The notes below the pieces were generated by a model. The model did no database searches. It worked only from the letters and a program-made list of their open reading frames with translations, and was not told the DNA's origin. A stretch of DNA of 64,000 nucleotides from Fen-1254 sp963769605 (GTDB lineage Bacteria > Bacteroidota > Ignavibacteria > UBA10030). Where the stretch lies: positions 310,001 through 374,000 of the forward strand of contig CAVYML010000002.1 of NCBI GenBank assembly GCA_963769605.1, written 5' to 3'. Shown in pieces: positions 27,269 through 35,351 of the stretch. A program made the position numbers and the translations under genes. Within the stretch, counting starts at the first letter, position 1, and the number at the start of each line of letters is the position of its first letter.

Positions 27269-28723
27269 ATGTCATGGAATGAAATCTACGAACCCGTCAT
27301 CGGGCTGGAAGTCCATGCGCAGCTTCTGACGCAATCCAAAGCCTTTTGTTCCTGTTCGACAAAGTTCGGAAACAGCCCGAATGCAAATGTTTGTCCCGTT
27401 TGTCTGGGTATGCCCGGCGTTTTACCGGTGCTGAATAAGCAGGTTGTCGATTATACCATCCGTATGGGATTGGCAACGCATTGCACAATTGCACCGAAAT
27501 CCGTATTTGCCCGGAAAAATTATTTCTATCCCGATTTACCGAAAGGATATCAAATATCGCAATATGAAGAACCGCAATGTCAAAACGGTTTCGTCGAATT
27601 CGAACTTCCGGATGGAACAATCAAAAAGGTCGGCCTAACGCGCATCCATATCGAAGAAGACGCGGGGAAATCCATACACGATCTCGATATCGACACATAC
27701 GTGGATGTCAATCGATGCGGAGTGCCGCTTATGGAAATTGTAAGCGAACCTGATATCCGTTCGCCGCAGGAAGCTGCGTCCTATCTGATCAAAATACGGC
27801 AGATTGCGACATATCTCGGTATCTGCGACGGCAACATGGAAGAAGGAAGCTTGCGCTGCGATGCCAACGTTTCGGTCAGGAAAAAAGGCGACACGAAACT
27901 CGGAACGAAGGTCGAAGTGAAAAATATGAATTCATTCCGGTTTGTCGAAAAAGCGATTGAGTATGAAATCAACCGCCAGATCGATGCTCTGGAACGGGGC
28001 GAAAAGATTATTCAACAGACAATGCTCTGGAATTCGGCTGAAGGAATCTGCCTTCCGATGCGCAGCAAAGAGGAAGCGCACGATTACCGGTATTTTCCGG
28101 ATCCTGATCTCGTTCCCGTACTCGTTTCGGAAGAATGGATCGAAGATGTGCGGACGGCGCTTCCGGAATTACCCGATATGCGGAGTCACCGGTACATGAA
28201 CGAATTTCAGCTGCCTAAGTACGATGCGGAAGTCTTAACGGCGGAACGCAGCCTGTCGGATTATTTTGAAGGCGTCGTGGCAGGATTAAAAACAAAAAAA
28301 ACCGATTCATATAAAATGGCGAGCAACTGGACAATGGGAGATGTTTTGCGCGTTCAACACGAACGGCAGATTTCCCTGAATGACTTTCCGGTTTCTCCCG
28401 GAAACCTTTCTGCTCTGATCGATGCAATTCTTGACGGGACGATCAGCGGAAAAATCGCAAAAGATGTATTTGAAGAAATGATCCGGACGAAGGAATCTCC
28501 GGAGGAAATTATTAAAAGATTGGGACTTGTTCAGGTGAGCGATCCGGCTCTGCTGGAAAAAGTCATCGACGAGATTCTGACCAAACAAAGCAGTCAGGTC
28601 AAGGCCTATAAGAGCGGAAAGACGCAGGTGTTCGGTTTTTTTGTCGGAGAGACAATGAAGGCGATGAAGGGAAAGGCTAATCCGAAAATTGTAAACGAGA
28701 TTTTAAAGAAGAAGTTGACATAA
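27269..28723 (+). CDS. gatB: Aspartyl/glutamyl-tRNA amidotransferase subunit B
   Basis: 484 residues, full length. YEPVIGLEVHAQLLTQSKAFC opens the catalytic cradle, PVCLGMPGVLPVLN follows with the zinc-type CxC/CxxC cysteines (FCSCSTKF, CPVC), and HIEEDAGKS and EGSLRCDANVSVR are GatB hallmarks. The C-terminal helical and YqeY-like tail domains (about 330-484) bind tRNA. It transamidates Glu-tRNA(Gln) and/or Asp-tRNA(Asn) with ammonia passed from GatA. gatA and gatC are not in the window. Confidence 0.97.
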   Translation: MSWNEIYEPVIGLEVHAQLLTQSKAFCSCSTKFGNSPNANVCPVCLGMPGVLPVLNKQVVDYTIRMGLATHCTIAPKSVFARKNYFYPDLPKGYQISQYEEPQCQNGFVEFELPDGTIKKVGLTRIHIEEDAGKSIHDLDIDTYVDVNRCGVPLMEIVSEPDIRSPQEAASYLIKIRQIATYLGICDGNMEEGSLRCDANVSVRKKGDTKLGTKVEVKNMNSFRFVEKAIEYEINRQIDALERGEKIIQQTMLWNSAEGICLPMRSKEEAHDYRYFPDPDLVPVLVSEEWIEDVRTALPELPDMRSHRYMNEFQLPKYDAEVLTAERSLSDYFEGVVAGLKTKKTDSYKMASNWTMGDVLRVQHERQISLNDFPVSPGNLSALIDAILDGTISGKIAKDVFEEMIRTKESPEEIIKRLGLVQVSDPALLEKVIDEILTKQSSQVKAYKSGKTQVFGFFVGETMKAMKGKANPKIVNEILKKKLT

Positions 28724-28778
28724 AGCATTCGGGAGATTCAACAATAATAAATTAAACAAATGAAAGAGAGCATCTGAC

Positions 28779-29537
28779 ATGAGAATAAAAATAATAGCTG
28801 GAAATTGGAAAATGAATAAGGATACAGCCGGAACGGCGGAGCTCATCAGAGGATTGAAAGCGAAATGTCCTTCGATTCCCGGAGGCGTTAAGGCAATCCT
28901 ATGTCCGCCGTTTACATCGCTGGCATTGGCTAAAAGTTTATTGGATGGTACGCAGTTTGAGCTCGGTGCGCAGAACATGTATCCTGAGAATGAAGGAGCG
29001 TTCACGGGCGAAATTTCTCCCCTCATGCTGAAGTCCGCCGGCTGCACGTACGTTATTCTCGGACATTCGGAACGCCGGCAGTATTTTGCCGAGACCGACA
29101 GTTTCATCAACATAAAAGTAAAAAAAGCATTAGCAGAAGGATTGATTCCGATTCTCTGTGTCGGTGAGACGCTGGCAGAGCGGGAGAAAAATGTTACTGA
29201 TCAGGTGGTGACGACTCAAGTGAAGGGAGGACTCGCCGGTATTCCTGCCTCTGATGCAGAACGAATCATCATTGCGTATGAACCGGTGTGGGCGATCGGA
29301 ACCGGCAAGGTTGCGACTCCCGCGCAAGCTCAGGAAGTACACAAACGAATCAGAGCTATTGCCGGGGAATTATACGGCCGGGAAACTGCTGAAAAAATTA
29401 TTATACAATACGGCGGAAGTGTAAAGCCGGATAACGCAGAGGAGTTACTGCACCAGCCCGATATCGACGGGGCTCTTGTCGGAGGTGCATGTTTGAAAGC
29501 AGATTCTTTTTTTGCTATCATTCAGGCAGCACGTTGA
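28779..29537 (+). CDS. tpiA: Triosephosphate isomerase
   Basis: 252 residues. IIAGNWKMNK holds the N-terminal Asn/Lys, ILGHSERRQYF the electrophilic His (about 94), and IAYEPVWAIGTGKVATPAQAQ the catalytic Glu (about 168) and flexible loop 6. QYGGSVKP and DGALVGGACL form the phosphate site. It interconverts dihydroxyacetone phosphate and glyceraldehyde-3-phosphate in glycolysis. The gene lies 55 nt after gatB with GAAAGAGAG ahead of the start. Confidence 0.97.
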   Translation: MRIKIIAGNWKMNKDTAGTAELIRGLKAKCPSIPGGVKAILCPPFTSLALAKSLLDGTQFELGAQNMYPENEGAFTGEISPLMLKSAGCTYVILGHSERRQYFAETDSFINIKVKKALAEGLIPILCVGETLAEREKNVTDQVVTTQVKGGLAGIPASDAERIIIAYEPVWAIGTGKVATPAQAQEVHKRIRAIAGELYGRETAEKIIIQYGGSVKPDNAEELLHQPDIDGALVGGACLKADSFFAIIQAAR

Positions 29538-29554
29538 TCACCGCACGGAGGAAC

Positions 29555-29579
29555 GATGCCGATTTTCCGTATCGGTATC
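29555..29579 (+). terminator. Hairpin after tpiA, possible weak terminator
   Basis: GATGCCGAT-TTTCCGT-ATCGGTATC forms a 9-bp stem with one G-T pair. No T-run follows, so it may be an RNA-stabilising hairpin instead. Confidence 0.3.
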
Positions 29580-29656
29580 GCTTCTCAGAAAAAAATTGAT
29601 GTAGAATAGATATTCAGAATGCACAATAAAGGAAACAACCCCCGAAAGAGGCCGTC

Positions 29657-32506
29657 ATGTTAAAATCTCGCTTGTATTGGAAAGTCTTTGCAAATTTTGC
29701 CTTGTTGCTTGCAATTCTGACAGCCATGACTCTGCTGACATTGACCATCATCAATCAGATACAAGAACGGTTCGATGTATCTACTTCCGATTTGAGAACG
29801 CTTGCCTTTGTGGAGCAGCTGCGTTCCACTCTTGATGATGTGCCCCCTCTTGCTATGAAATGCGCTTATACAAAGTCGCCGGAAGCACGGTCTGCCTATT
29901 CGCAAAAACTTCGCGATTTTACGCTTATCTTCGGGAACCTTCAGGATAAAATAAAAGACACAGTGACGATTCGAACAATGCGCGATATCCATGATTTATT
30001 TTATTCCTGGATAGAAAATGTCGGCACCAGAATGGTTGCATTGAGCGAAAAGACTCTTAAGCCGGAAGATTTCCAAAAAGAAATGCAAGATATTTACGAT
30101 ACAGATCAGAAAGCACAATATCTGGAGAATGCGCGCAGCAGCATTCAGGCCTTTTATAGCGCCAAGCTTCGAGCGCAGCCGTACAATATCGAACGGGCGC
30201 AAAAGTTAAGCCGTGATCTGACTTTCTTTATTACGCTGGTCAATGTCTTGTTTGCTGTTTTTGCGATTGCGCTCGGTTTGTTTCTGACGAGTTCGATAAC
30301 GAAACCCGTTCGTCTCGTTCGCCGCGGTGCAGAAGATATCATGGCGGGCAAGTACAGTCAAATAGACCTTCATCGTTCCGATGAGCTCGGGGAACTTGCA
30401 AAAGTGTTTAACCAGATGTCTAAAATGCTAGGGGAAAACTATACACGTCTTGCAGCTTATTCGGAATTGGTCACCACACTGAACAATTTGAAAGGATTGG
30501 AAGAAGTCCCGTTGAAGAGCCTGCAGCTTCTCTGTACGCATACACATTCTTCGGTTGGAGCATTGTATCTTGTGAACAAAAAGAAGGACGCTCTCGATCT
30601 TATTGCGACGTACGGATTAGAGCATAGAGGTCTTAAAAGATTGAAGTTCGGGGAGGGCTTGCCAGGTCAATGCGCACTAGACCAAAAGGCCATTGAAATT
30701 CATGACATACCTCCTTCCTCCCCATATACTATCGATACGGGAATTATCGGAGTTGTCCCGAAAGCTATCATTGCCCAGCCGATCCTTTTCCAGGATCAGC
30801 TCTTGGGTGTACTCGTAATTGGATCCATGCACGAATTCGAAGGCTTTGAGATAGAGATATTGAACAATTCCATTCCACAGCTGGCTGTGGCAATCACCAA
30901 CGCCATGAACGATGATTCGGCGCGGAAACTATCATTGGTAATAGCCCAGCGGAATGAAGAACTTAATGCAAAGAATTCGGAATTGCAGGATGCATACCGG
31001 GTCAAGTCCGATTTTCTTGCCAGCATGTCGCATGAATTGCGAACGCCGATGAATTCCATCATAGGGTTCAGTTCAGTCCTTCTTGCAGAAAATGCAGAAC
31101 CGCTGACGACGGATCAACATATGGCGATTGAAAAAGTATTGAAAAACGGAAAACATCTGCTTCAATTGATTAATGATATTTTAGATCTTTCCAAGATTGA
31201 AGCCGGGCGCATGACAATCAATGTTGAGACGGAGGATATTCAAACTGTCGTATCCAATAGTCTCATGACGGTCGAGCCGATGCTGAAAGCGAAGAATTTG
31301 AGCCATTCCGTAGAATCGACGACCACTGCCGCGACAATGACCACCGATACCGTTAAAGTTGGGCAGATATTAACGAACCTGTTAAGCAACGCAGTAAAAT
31401 TCACTGAAACCGGCGGAATTACAGTCCGCATTTTCGATAAAGATGATTTTCTTGCTTTTGCTGTTCGGGATACGGGAATCGGAATTGAAAAGAAAAATCT
31501 GGAATTAATTTTTAAGGAATTTCAGCAGGTTGACAGCAGCAACACGAGGAAGTATAAAGGTACTGGACTTGGATTAGCTATCGCCCGGCGTTTGGCAAGG
31601 ATGCTGGGAGGCGATCTTAATGTCGAGAGTATGGTGGGACAGGGTACGACATTCATACTAACCGTACCTCAGATCTATACTGAAAAAATGGAAACAAAGG
31701 GTACCACAATTGACGAAACTGTCAAAATACCACATCAAGAAATACATGTGAGAACCGGAAAAGATCTGAAACCGGGAAATGGCGTTCATGTTCTTTGCAT
31801 TGATGACGATCCGGATGTTTTAGAAATTCTAAAAAAATATCTCGTTCCTGAAGGATATCTTGTTGATCTCGCTTTGAGCGGCGAGGAAGGCATCCAGCTT
31901 GCCATCCATCGGAAACCGGCACTTATTACATTGGATATCATGATGCCGCAGAAAGACGGCTGGCAAGTGCTTCGTGAACTTAAGCAGCATGATGAAACGA
32001 AAAATATTCCGGTCATTATCCATTCAATCGTTGATAACAAACCGCAGGCGCTATCATTGGGTGCGGTTGATTTTATTACAAAACCGACAGAAGCGAAACA
32101 GCTTCTCGAGGTAGTCAGACGCTATTGCTCTTCATCCGGGAAGTCGATATTAATTGTTGACGATAATGAAGATTTTGCTCTCTCCATCAAACAATTGCTC
32201 GGAAGGGAGTATCATGATATTCGTATTGCAGAGAATGGCAAAGAGGCTCTGGAAATATTAAAGACGTTCACACCAGCGTTGATCTTCCTCGATCTGATCA
32301 TGCCGGAGATGAACGGGTTTGAAGTCGTTCGCCAGCTTCAGCAAAATAAAGATTTACAGTCCATTCCGGTCGTTATTCTTTCCGGAGCGGATGTAAGCAA
32401 AGAAGAAATGGATATTCTTAATACACATATCGTAGACTTTATTCGTAAAGGCGATCTGCCTGCAATTGATCTTTCTACGATGGTCAAACGTTTCATGAAT
32501 GCATAG
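29657..32506 (+). CDS. Hybrid sensor histidine kinase, HAMP-GAF-HisKA-HATPase-REC-REC
   Basis: 949 residues. TM1 (about 10-31) and TM2 (about 190-212) enclose a ~155-residue periplasmic helical sensor with no recognised ligand motif. Then come HAMP (SSITKPVRLVRRGAEDIMAG), a GAF domain (about 275-420), and HisKA with the phosphorylated His in FLASMSHELRTPMNSIIGF (about 459). HATPase follows with LLSNAVKFTE, RDTGIGI and GTGLGLAIARRLA, and then two receivers. REC1 (about 711-825) and REC2 (about 829-949) keep the phosphate-accepting Asp (LITLDIMMPQKDG, LIFLDLIMPEMNG). REC1 has IIHSIVD in place of the usual T/S-A. The next gene, another kinase, starts 8 nt after the stop, so the two should act in one relay. 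Confidence 0.93.
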   Translation: MLKSRLYWKVFANFALLLAILTAMTLLTLTIINQIQERFDVSTSDLRTLAFVEQLRSTLDDVPPLAMKCAYTKSPEARSAYSQKLRDFTLIFGNLQDKIKDTVTIRTMRDIHDLFYSWIENVGTRMVALSEKTLKPEDFQKEMQDIYDTDQKAQYLENARSSIQAFYSAKLRAQPYNIERAQKLSRDLTFFITLVNVLFAVFAIALGLFLTSSITKPVRLVRRGAEDIMAGKYSQIDLHRSDELGELAKVFNQMSKMLGENYTRLAAYSELVTTLNNLKGLEEVPLKSLQLLCTHTHSSVGALYLVNKKKDALDLIATYGLEHRGLKRLKFGEGLPGQCALDQKAIEIHDIPPSSPYTIDTGIIGVVPKAIIAQPILFQDQLLGVLVIGSMHEFEGFEIEILNNSIPQLAVAITNAMNDDSARKLSLVIAQRNEELNAKNSELQDAYRVKSDFLASMSHELRTPMNSIIGFSSVLLAENAEPLTTDQHMAIEKVLKNGKHLLQLINDILDLSKIEAGRMTINVETEDIQTVVSNSLMTVEPMLKAKNLSHSVESTTTAATMTTDTVKVGQILTNLLSNAVKFTETGGITVRIFDKDDFLAFAVRDTGIGIEKKNLELIFKEFQQVDSSNTRKYKGTGLGLAIARRLARMLGGDLNVESMVGQGTTFILTVPQIYTEKMETKGTTIDETVKIPHQEIHVRTGKDLKPGNGVHVLCIDDDPDVLEILKKYLVPEGYLVDLALSGEEGIQLAIHRKPALITLDIMMPQKDGWQVLRELKQHDETKNIPVIIHSIVDNKPQALSLGAVDFITKPTEAKQLLEVVRRYCSSSGKSILIVDDNEDFALSIKQLLGREYHDIRIAENGKEALEILKTFTPALIFLDLIMPEMNGFEVVRQLQQNKDLQSIPVVILSGADVSKEEMDILNTHIVDFIRKGDLPAIDLSTMVKRFMNA

Positions 32507-32513
32507 GGGGTTT

Positions 32514-33659
32514 ATGGGAGAAGAAAATGGAAACCTGAACCCGACCATTCTTGTGGTCGATGACACTCAAGACAATCTTGATTTGCTTGAGTTCGCCTTG
32601 CGGCGTAAACCGGTGAAAATGCTTAGGGCGGCAAGCGGCTTCGAATGTTTGGATATTGCCCGAGAGCAAAATCCGGATGTGATCCTTCTTGATATTCAGA
32701 TGCCTGGAATGGACGGCTTTGAAACGCTGAAACGGCTGCGCAAAGAGGACGCCACAGCAAAAATTCCCGTTATCTTACTAACCGCGCAAAAAAAAGATCC
32801 TGTCAGTATCGAAAAAGGACTGCAATTGGGTGCGGATCTTTATCTCACCAAACCGATTGATACAGAAGAATTGCTAGTCCGCACACGAATGTTGATCCGC
32901 ATACGCCGGGCTGAGGCCGAATTGGATCGGATCAAAGCAGATTTTATGGCCATGTTGGTGCATGATATGCGAAATCCGATTTTGATCATTAAATCTTTCT
33001 TAGAACTTCTACTGGAAGACGAGAATGTGAAACTTCTTTCTGAAGATTTGCTCATGATCGCGGGATCAGCATTGAATTCCTCCAGTACTATGCTGAACCT
33101 TATTAACGATATCCTCGATCTTTCGAAGTATGAATCGGGGAATGTGCCGTTGCAGAAGCAGCCTCAGCAGATCGTCAATGTTGTGAATGATGTATTGCAG
33201 CAAATGGTCATTCAAAGCCGGCAGAAAAACATTACCATCCAAAAACATTTAATGCAAGATTTGCCTCAAGTTTTTATCGACGGTGCGAAAATGGAGCAGG
33301 CGTTGATGAATGTCCTTAGTAATGCGTTGAAGTTCACTCCGTCGGGTGGTACGATTACAGTCTCTGCGAAGTGCACGGAAGAAAACGAATTGGAGGAAGG
33401 AAGCGCTGAGTCTATGCTTCAGATCGCAATCGCGGATTCCGGTATCGGAATTCCAGGTGAAGAATTGCCGCATGTTTTTGACCGATACAAGCAGCTTTCA
33501 ACAGCAGGACTTATTAGGCAAAAGGGAACAGGGCTTGGTCTGGCGATTTGCAAACTTATTATCGATGCACATGGAGGAAAAATTAAAATAACAAGCGAAG
33601 TAGGAAAAGGAACCACGGTAAGAATACTTCTTCCTCTTACACAGGCGCCGGAAGTCTGA
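32514..33659 (+). CDS. Receiver-histidine kinase (REC-HisKA-HATPase)
   Basis: 381 residues. The start is set at 32514 because AGGGGG at about 32503 precedes it; the ATG at 32499 overlaps the previous gene and lacks a site. A receiver (VVDDTQDNLD, VILLDIQMPGMDG with Asp about 60, LTAQKK, LTKPID) is followed by an intact soluble kinase: H-box MLVHDMRNPILIIKS (His about 149), N-box LMNVLSNALKFTPSGG, IADSGIGIPGEE and GTGLGLAICKLIIDAHGG. It has no membrane segment. A REC-first kinase usually gates its kinase activity by upstream phosphorylation, so it plausibly receives phosphate from the hybrid kinase encoded directly before it. No DNA-binding output is encoded here. Confidence 0.93.
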   Translation: MGEENGNLNPTILVVDDTQDNLDLLEFALRRKPVKMLRAASGFECLDIAREQNPDVILLDIQMPGMDGFETLKRLRKEDATAKIPVILLTAQKKDPVSIEKGLQLGADLYLTKPIDTEELLVRTRMLIRIRRAEAELDRIKADFMAMLVHDMRNPILIIKSFLELLLEDENVKLLSEDLLMIAGSALNSSSTMLNLINDILDLSKYESGNVPLQKQPQQIVNVVNDVLQQMVIQSRQKNITIQKHLMQDLPQVFIDGAKMEQALMNVLSNALKFTPSGGTITVSAKCTEENELEEGSAESMLQIAIADSGIGIPGEELPHVFDRYKQLSTAGLIRQKGTGLGLAICKLIIDAHGGKIKITSEVGKGTTVRILLPLTQAPEV

Positions 33660-33789
33660 CAATGTTATTCCGAAGAAACCAGATAATGTTTTCGGGGGCG
33701 GCAGATCGAGGAAGACTTAAAATCGGATAGAAACGATTCTTTCAAAACATGCTGAGGATATACGCTTAAAAAGAGCCGATCTGTTTTGC

Positions 33790-33818
33790 TTGACAATTTT
33801 TACAGTTTTTGGTAATTT
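33790..33818 (+). promoter_or_regulatory. Promoter of the barrel-like/LytR_C/rsfS/argS group
   Basis: TTGACA (33790-33795), a 17-nt spacer and TAATTT (33813-33818) lie just 13 nt ahead of the ATG at 33831. The transcript start would fall within about 10 nt of the ATG and no Shine-Dalgarno sequence is visible, which suggests a leaderless or nearly leaderless message. Confidence 0.5.
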
Positions 33819-33830
33819 ATATTTATAGTA

Positions 33831-34328
33831 ATGTTCATACAGAAAAAAGCTCAAATTCTTATCTTTATCTTTGCGGCAGCGACAACTATTTCTTTTGGGC
33901 AGCGTAAATCCGATCTTGATCAGAATCAGTCAGTTTCCTCTTCGTTTCTTACACCAAATACGAGCGGCCTTATGTTCGGGTGGTTTGATCCGGCCCGGCT
34001 CCTTATGCGGCAAAGTATCTCATTCAGTTACGCAACAAGCGGAGACAGAGGGTATTCGCTCGCGGCCTATACGAACAGTCTTCTGTACCAACTCAGCGAT
34101 CCATTGTCATTCCGATGCGATATTAGTCTTCTTGATTCTCCGTTCAATTCCATGGGAGATGCCTTCTCGAAGAACATTTCCGGCCTCTATTTAACACGGG
34201 CAGAAATAAATTACCGGCCGTCCGACAATGTTCTGCTTCAGCTTCAGTATCGGAAAGTGCCCGACTTTCTTTGGAATGGTTACAACGATTTTGATCTGGA
34301 CGACCTGAGGGTAGGGAGTAATGAATGA
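33831..34328 (+). CDS. Exported protein of unknown function, beta-strand rich
   Basis: 165 residues with a clear signal peptide (KKAQILIFIFAAATTISFG, cleavage before QRKSD). The mature part has alternating hydrophobic strands (SISFSYATSG, GYSLAAYTNSLLYQLSDPL, NYRPSDNVLLQLQYRK), as in small outer-membrane barrel or porin-like proteins. It is too short for a full large barrel. I do not recognise a named family. It lies upstream of a LytR_C protein, rsfS and argS in the same direction. No ribosome binding site is seen, and a promoter lies immediately upstream. Confidence 0.65.
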   Translation: MFIQKKAQILIFIFAAATTISFGQRKSDLDQNQSVSSSFLTPNTSGLMFGWFDPARLLMRQSISFSYATSGDRGYSLAAYTNSLLYQLSDPLSFRCDISLLDSPFNSMGDAFSKNISGLYLTRAEINYRPSDNVLLQLQYRKVPDFLWNGYNDFDLDDLRVGSNE

Positions 34329-34386
34329 GCTTACGAAATTATTCGGACGGGTTCTCGTTAGGCATGCCCGCCTATTATCTTAACTG

Positions 34387-34890
34387 ATGGAAGAACAACC
34401 GAATCATTATTCAGTTCAATTTGCACCGGCTGATAAGCAGAAAAAGAAGAACCCTTCATTTTTGCAGGGGAAAGTATTTTTGACCATCCTCCTGGTGTTT
34501 GCTGTCACCCTTTCATATTTTGCTGCACTAAAAATGCCTGCCGCTATCCAGAAGAAAGACCATGACCGGGGGATTATCGATTCCAAAAGCGCTGTCGAAG
34601 TAGAAGTGGTCGACACGTACGGAAATCACAAACAGGCAGAGTATATTGTCAACCTGCTGAGGGAAAACGGATTTGATGTCGTAGAGTTTCATCGTGTCAT
34701 AGGACACCCGGTCGATTATTCTTATGTCGTCGATCACACCGACACGAAGGACGCTTCACGGAAAATTGCGGAATGCATCGGCATTCAAAAGACGAAGATC
34801 TATACGAAGCCGGCTGCCGATCTCATGGTTGATGTTTCTCTTGTGCTGGGAAATGATATCGATAAACTAAAACCTTATCAAACTCATTAA
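34387..34890 (+). CDS. LytR C-terminal domain protein, membrane-anchored
   Basis: 167 residues. A charged cytoplasmic N-terminus (about 1-28) is followed by one membrane helix (FLTILLVFAVTLSYFAALKM, about 29-48) and a periplasmic LytR_C domain. That domain shows VEVVDTYGNHKQAEYIVNLL, YVVDHTDTKDASRKI and VSLVLGNDIDKL. LytR_C domains occur alone or attached to cell-wall ligases and probably bind envelope polymers; the catalytic LCP domain is absent. It lies 12 nt ahead of rsfS. Confidence 0.8.
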   Translation: MEEQPNHYSVQFAPADKQKKKNPSFLQGKVFLTILLVFAVTLSYFAALKMPAAIQKKDHDRGIIDSKSAVEVEVVDTYGNHKQAEYIVNLLRENGFDVVEFHRVIGHPVDYSYVVDHTDTKDASRKIAECIGIQKTKIYTKPAADLMVDVSLVLGNDIDKLKPYQTH

Positions 34891-34901
34891 AGGAGAATTC
34901 T

Positions 34902-35351
34902 TTGACGTCCAAAACCTTGGCGAAAAACATTGCACATCTTATGCTTTCAAAAAAAGGAAGCGATGTTGTTCTTTTGGATCTTAAAAAATTGTCTCATGCC
35001 ACGGATTATTTTGTCATCTGTGCTGCAGATTCTGATACACAGGTGCGGGCTATTGCTGATGCAGTTCGCGGAGGGATAGAAGAAAAAGGTGTTCCGTTAT
35101 ACCATGACGAAGGATATCATGCTCTAACGTGGGTGATTTTAGATTATGTCGATGTTGTCGCGCACGTGTTCCATAAAGAATCGAGATCGTTTTATAATCT
35201 CGAACGTCTTTGGAGCGACGCAAAAAGGACGGATATTTCTGATGAGCCTGCATTGCCGGTGCCTTTGACGCGTAAACATGCTCTGGGGAAAAAACCTCCG
35301 GCGTCCGTAGCACGAAAAAGGAAAACGGTGAAGCGAAAGAAGACTGCATGA
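34902..35351 (+). CDS. rsfS: Ribosomal silencing factor RsfS
   Basis: 149 residues with a TTG start at 34902, supported by AAGGAG nine bases ahead. The RsfS/Iojap core is present: KGSDVVLLDLKKLSHATDYF, ICAADSDTQVRAIADAV, and YHDEGYHALTWVILDYVDVVAHVF. It binds L14 (uL14) and blocks joining of ribosomal subunits under nutrient limitation. A basic tail of about 30 residues (RKHALGKKPPASVARKRKTV) extends past the usual end of the domain. Its stop overlaps the argS start by 4 nt, implying coupled translation. Confidence 0.94.
   Translation: MTSKTLAKNIAHLMLSKKGSDVVLLDLKKLSHATDYFVICAADSDTQVRAIADAVRGGIEEKGVPLYHDEGYHALTWVILDYVDVVAHVFHKESRSFYNLERLWSDAKRTDISDEPALPVPLTRKHALGKKPPASVARKRKTVKRKKTA

Noticed and set aside
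34355..34386. Possible third copy of the MITE-like element (TTAGGCATGCCCGCC)
   Set aside because: Only a short GGCAT-type core matches; neither the terminal repeats nor the second arm are present.
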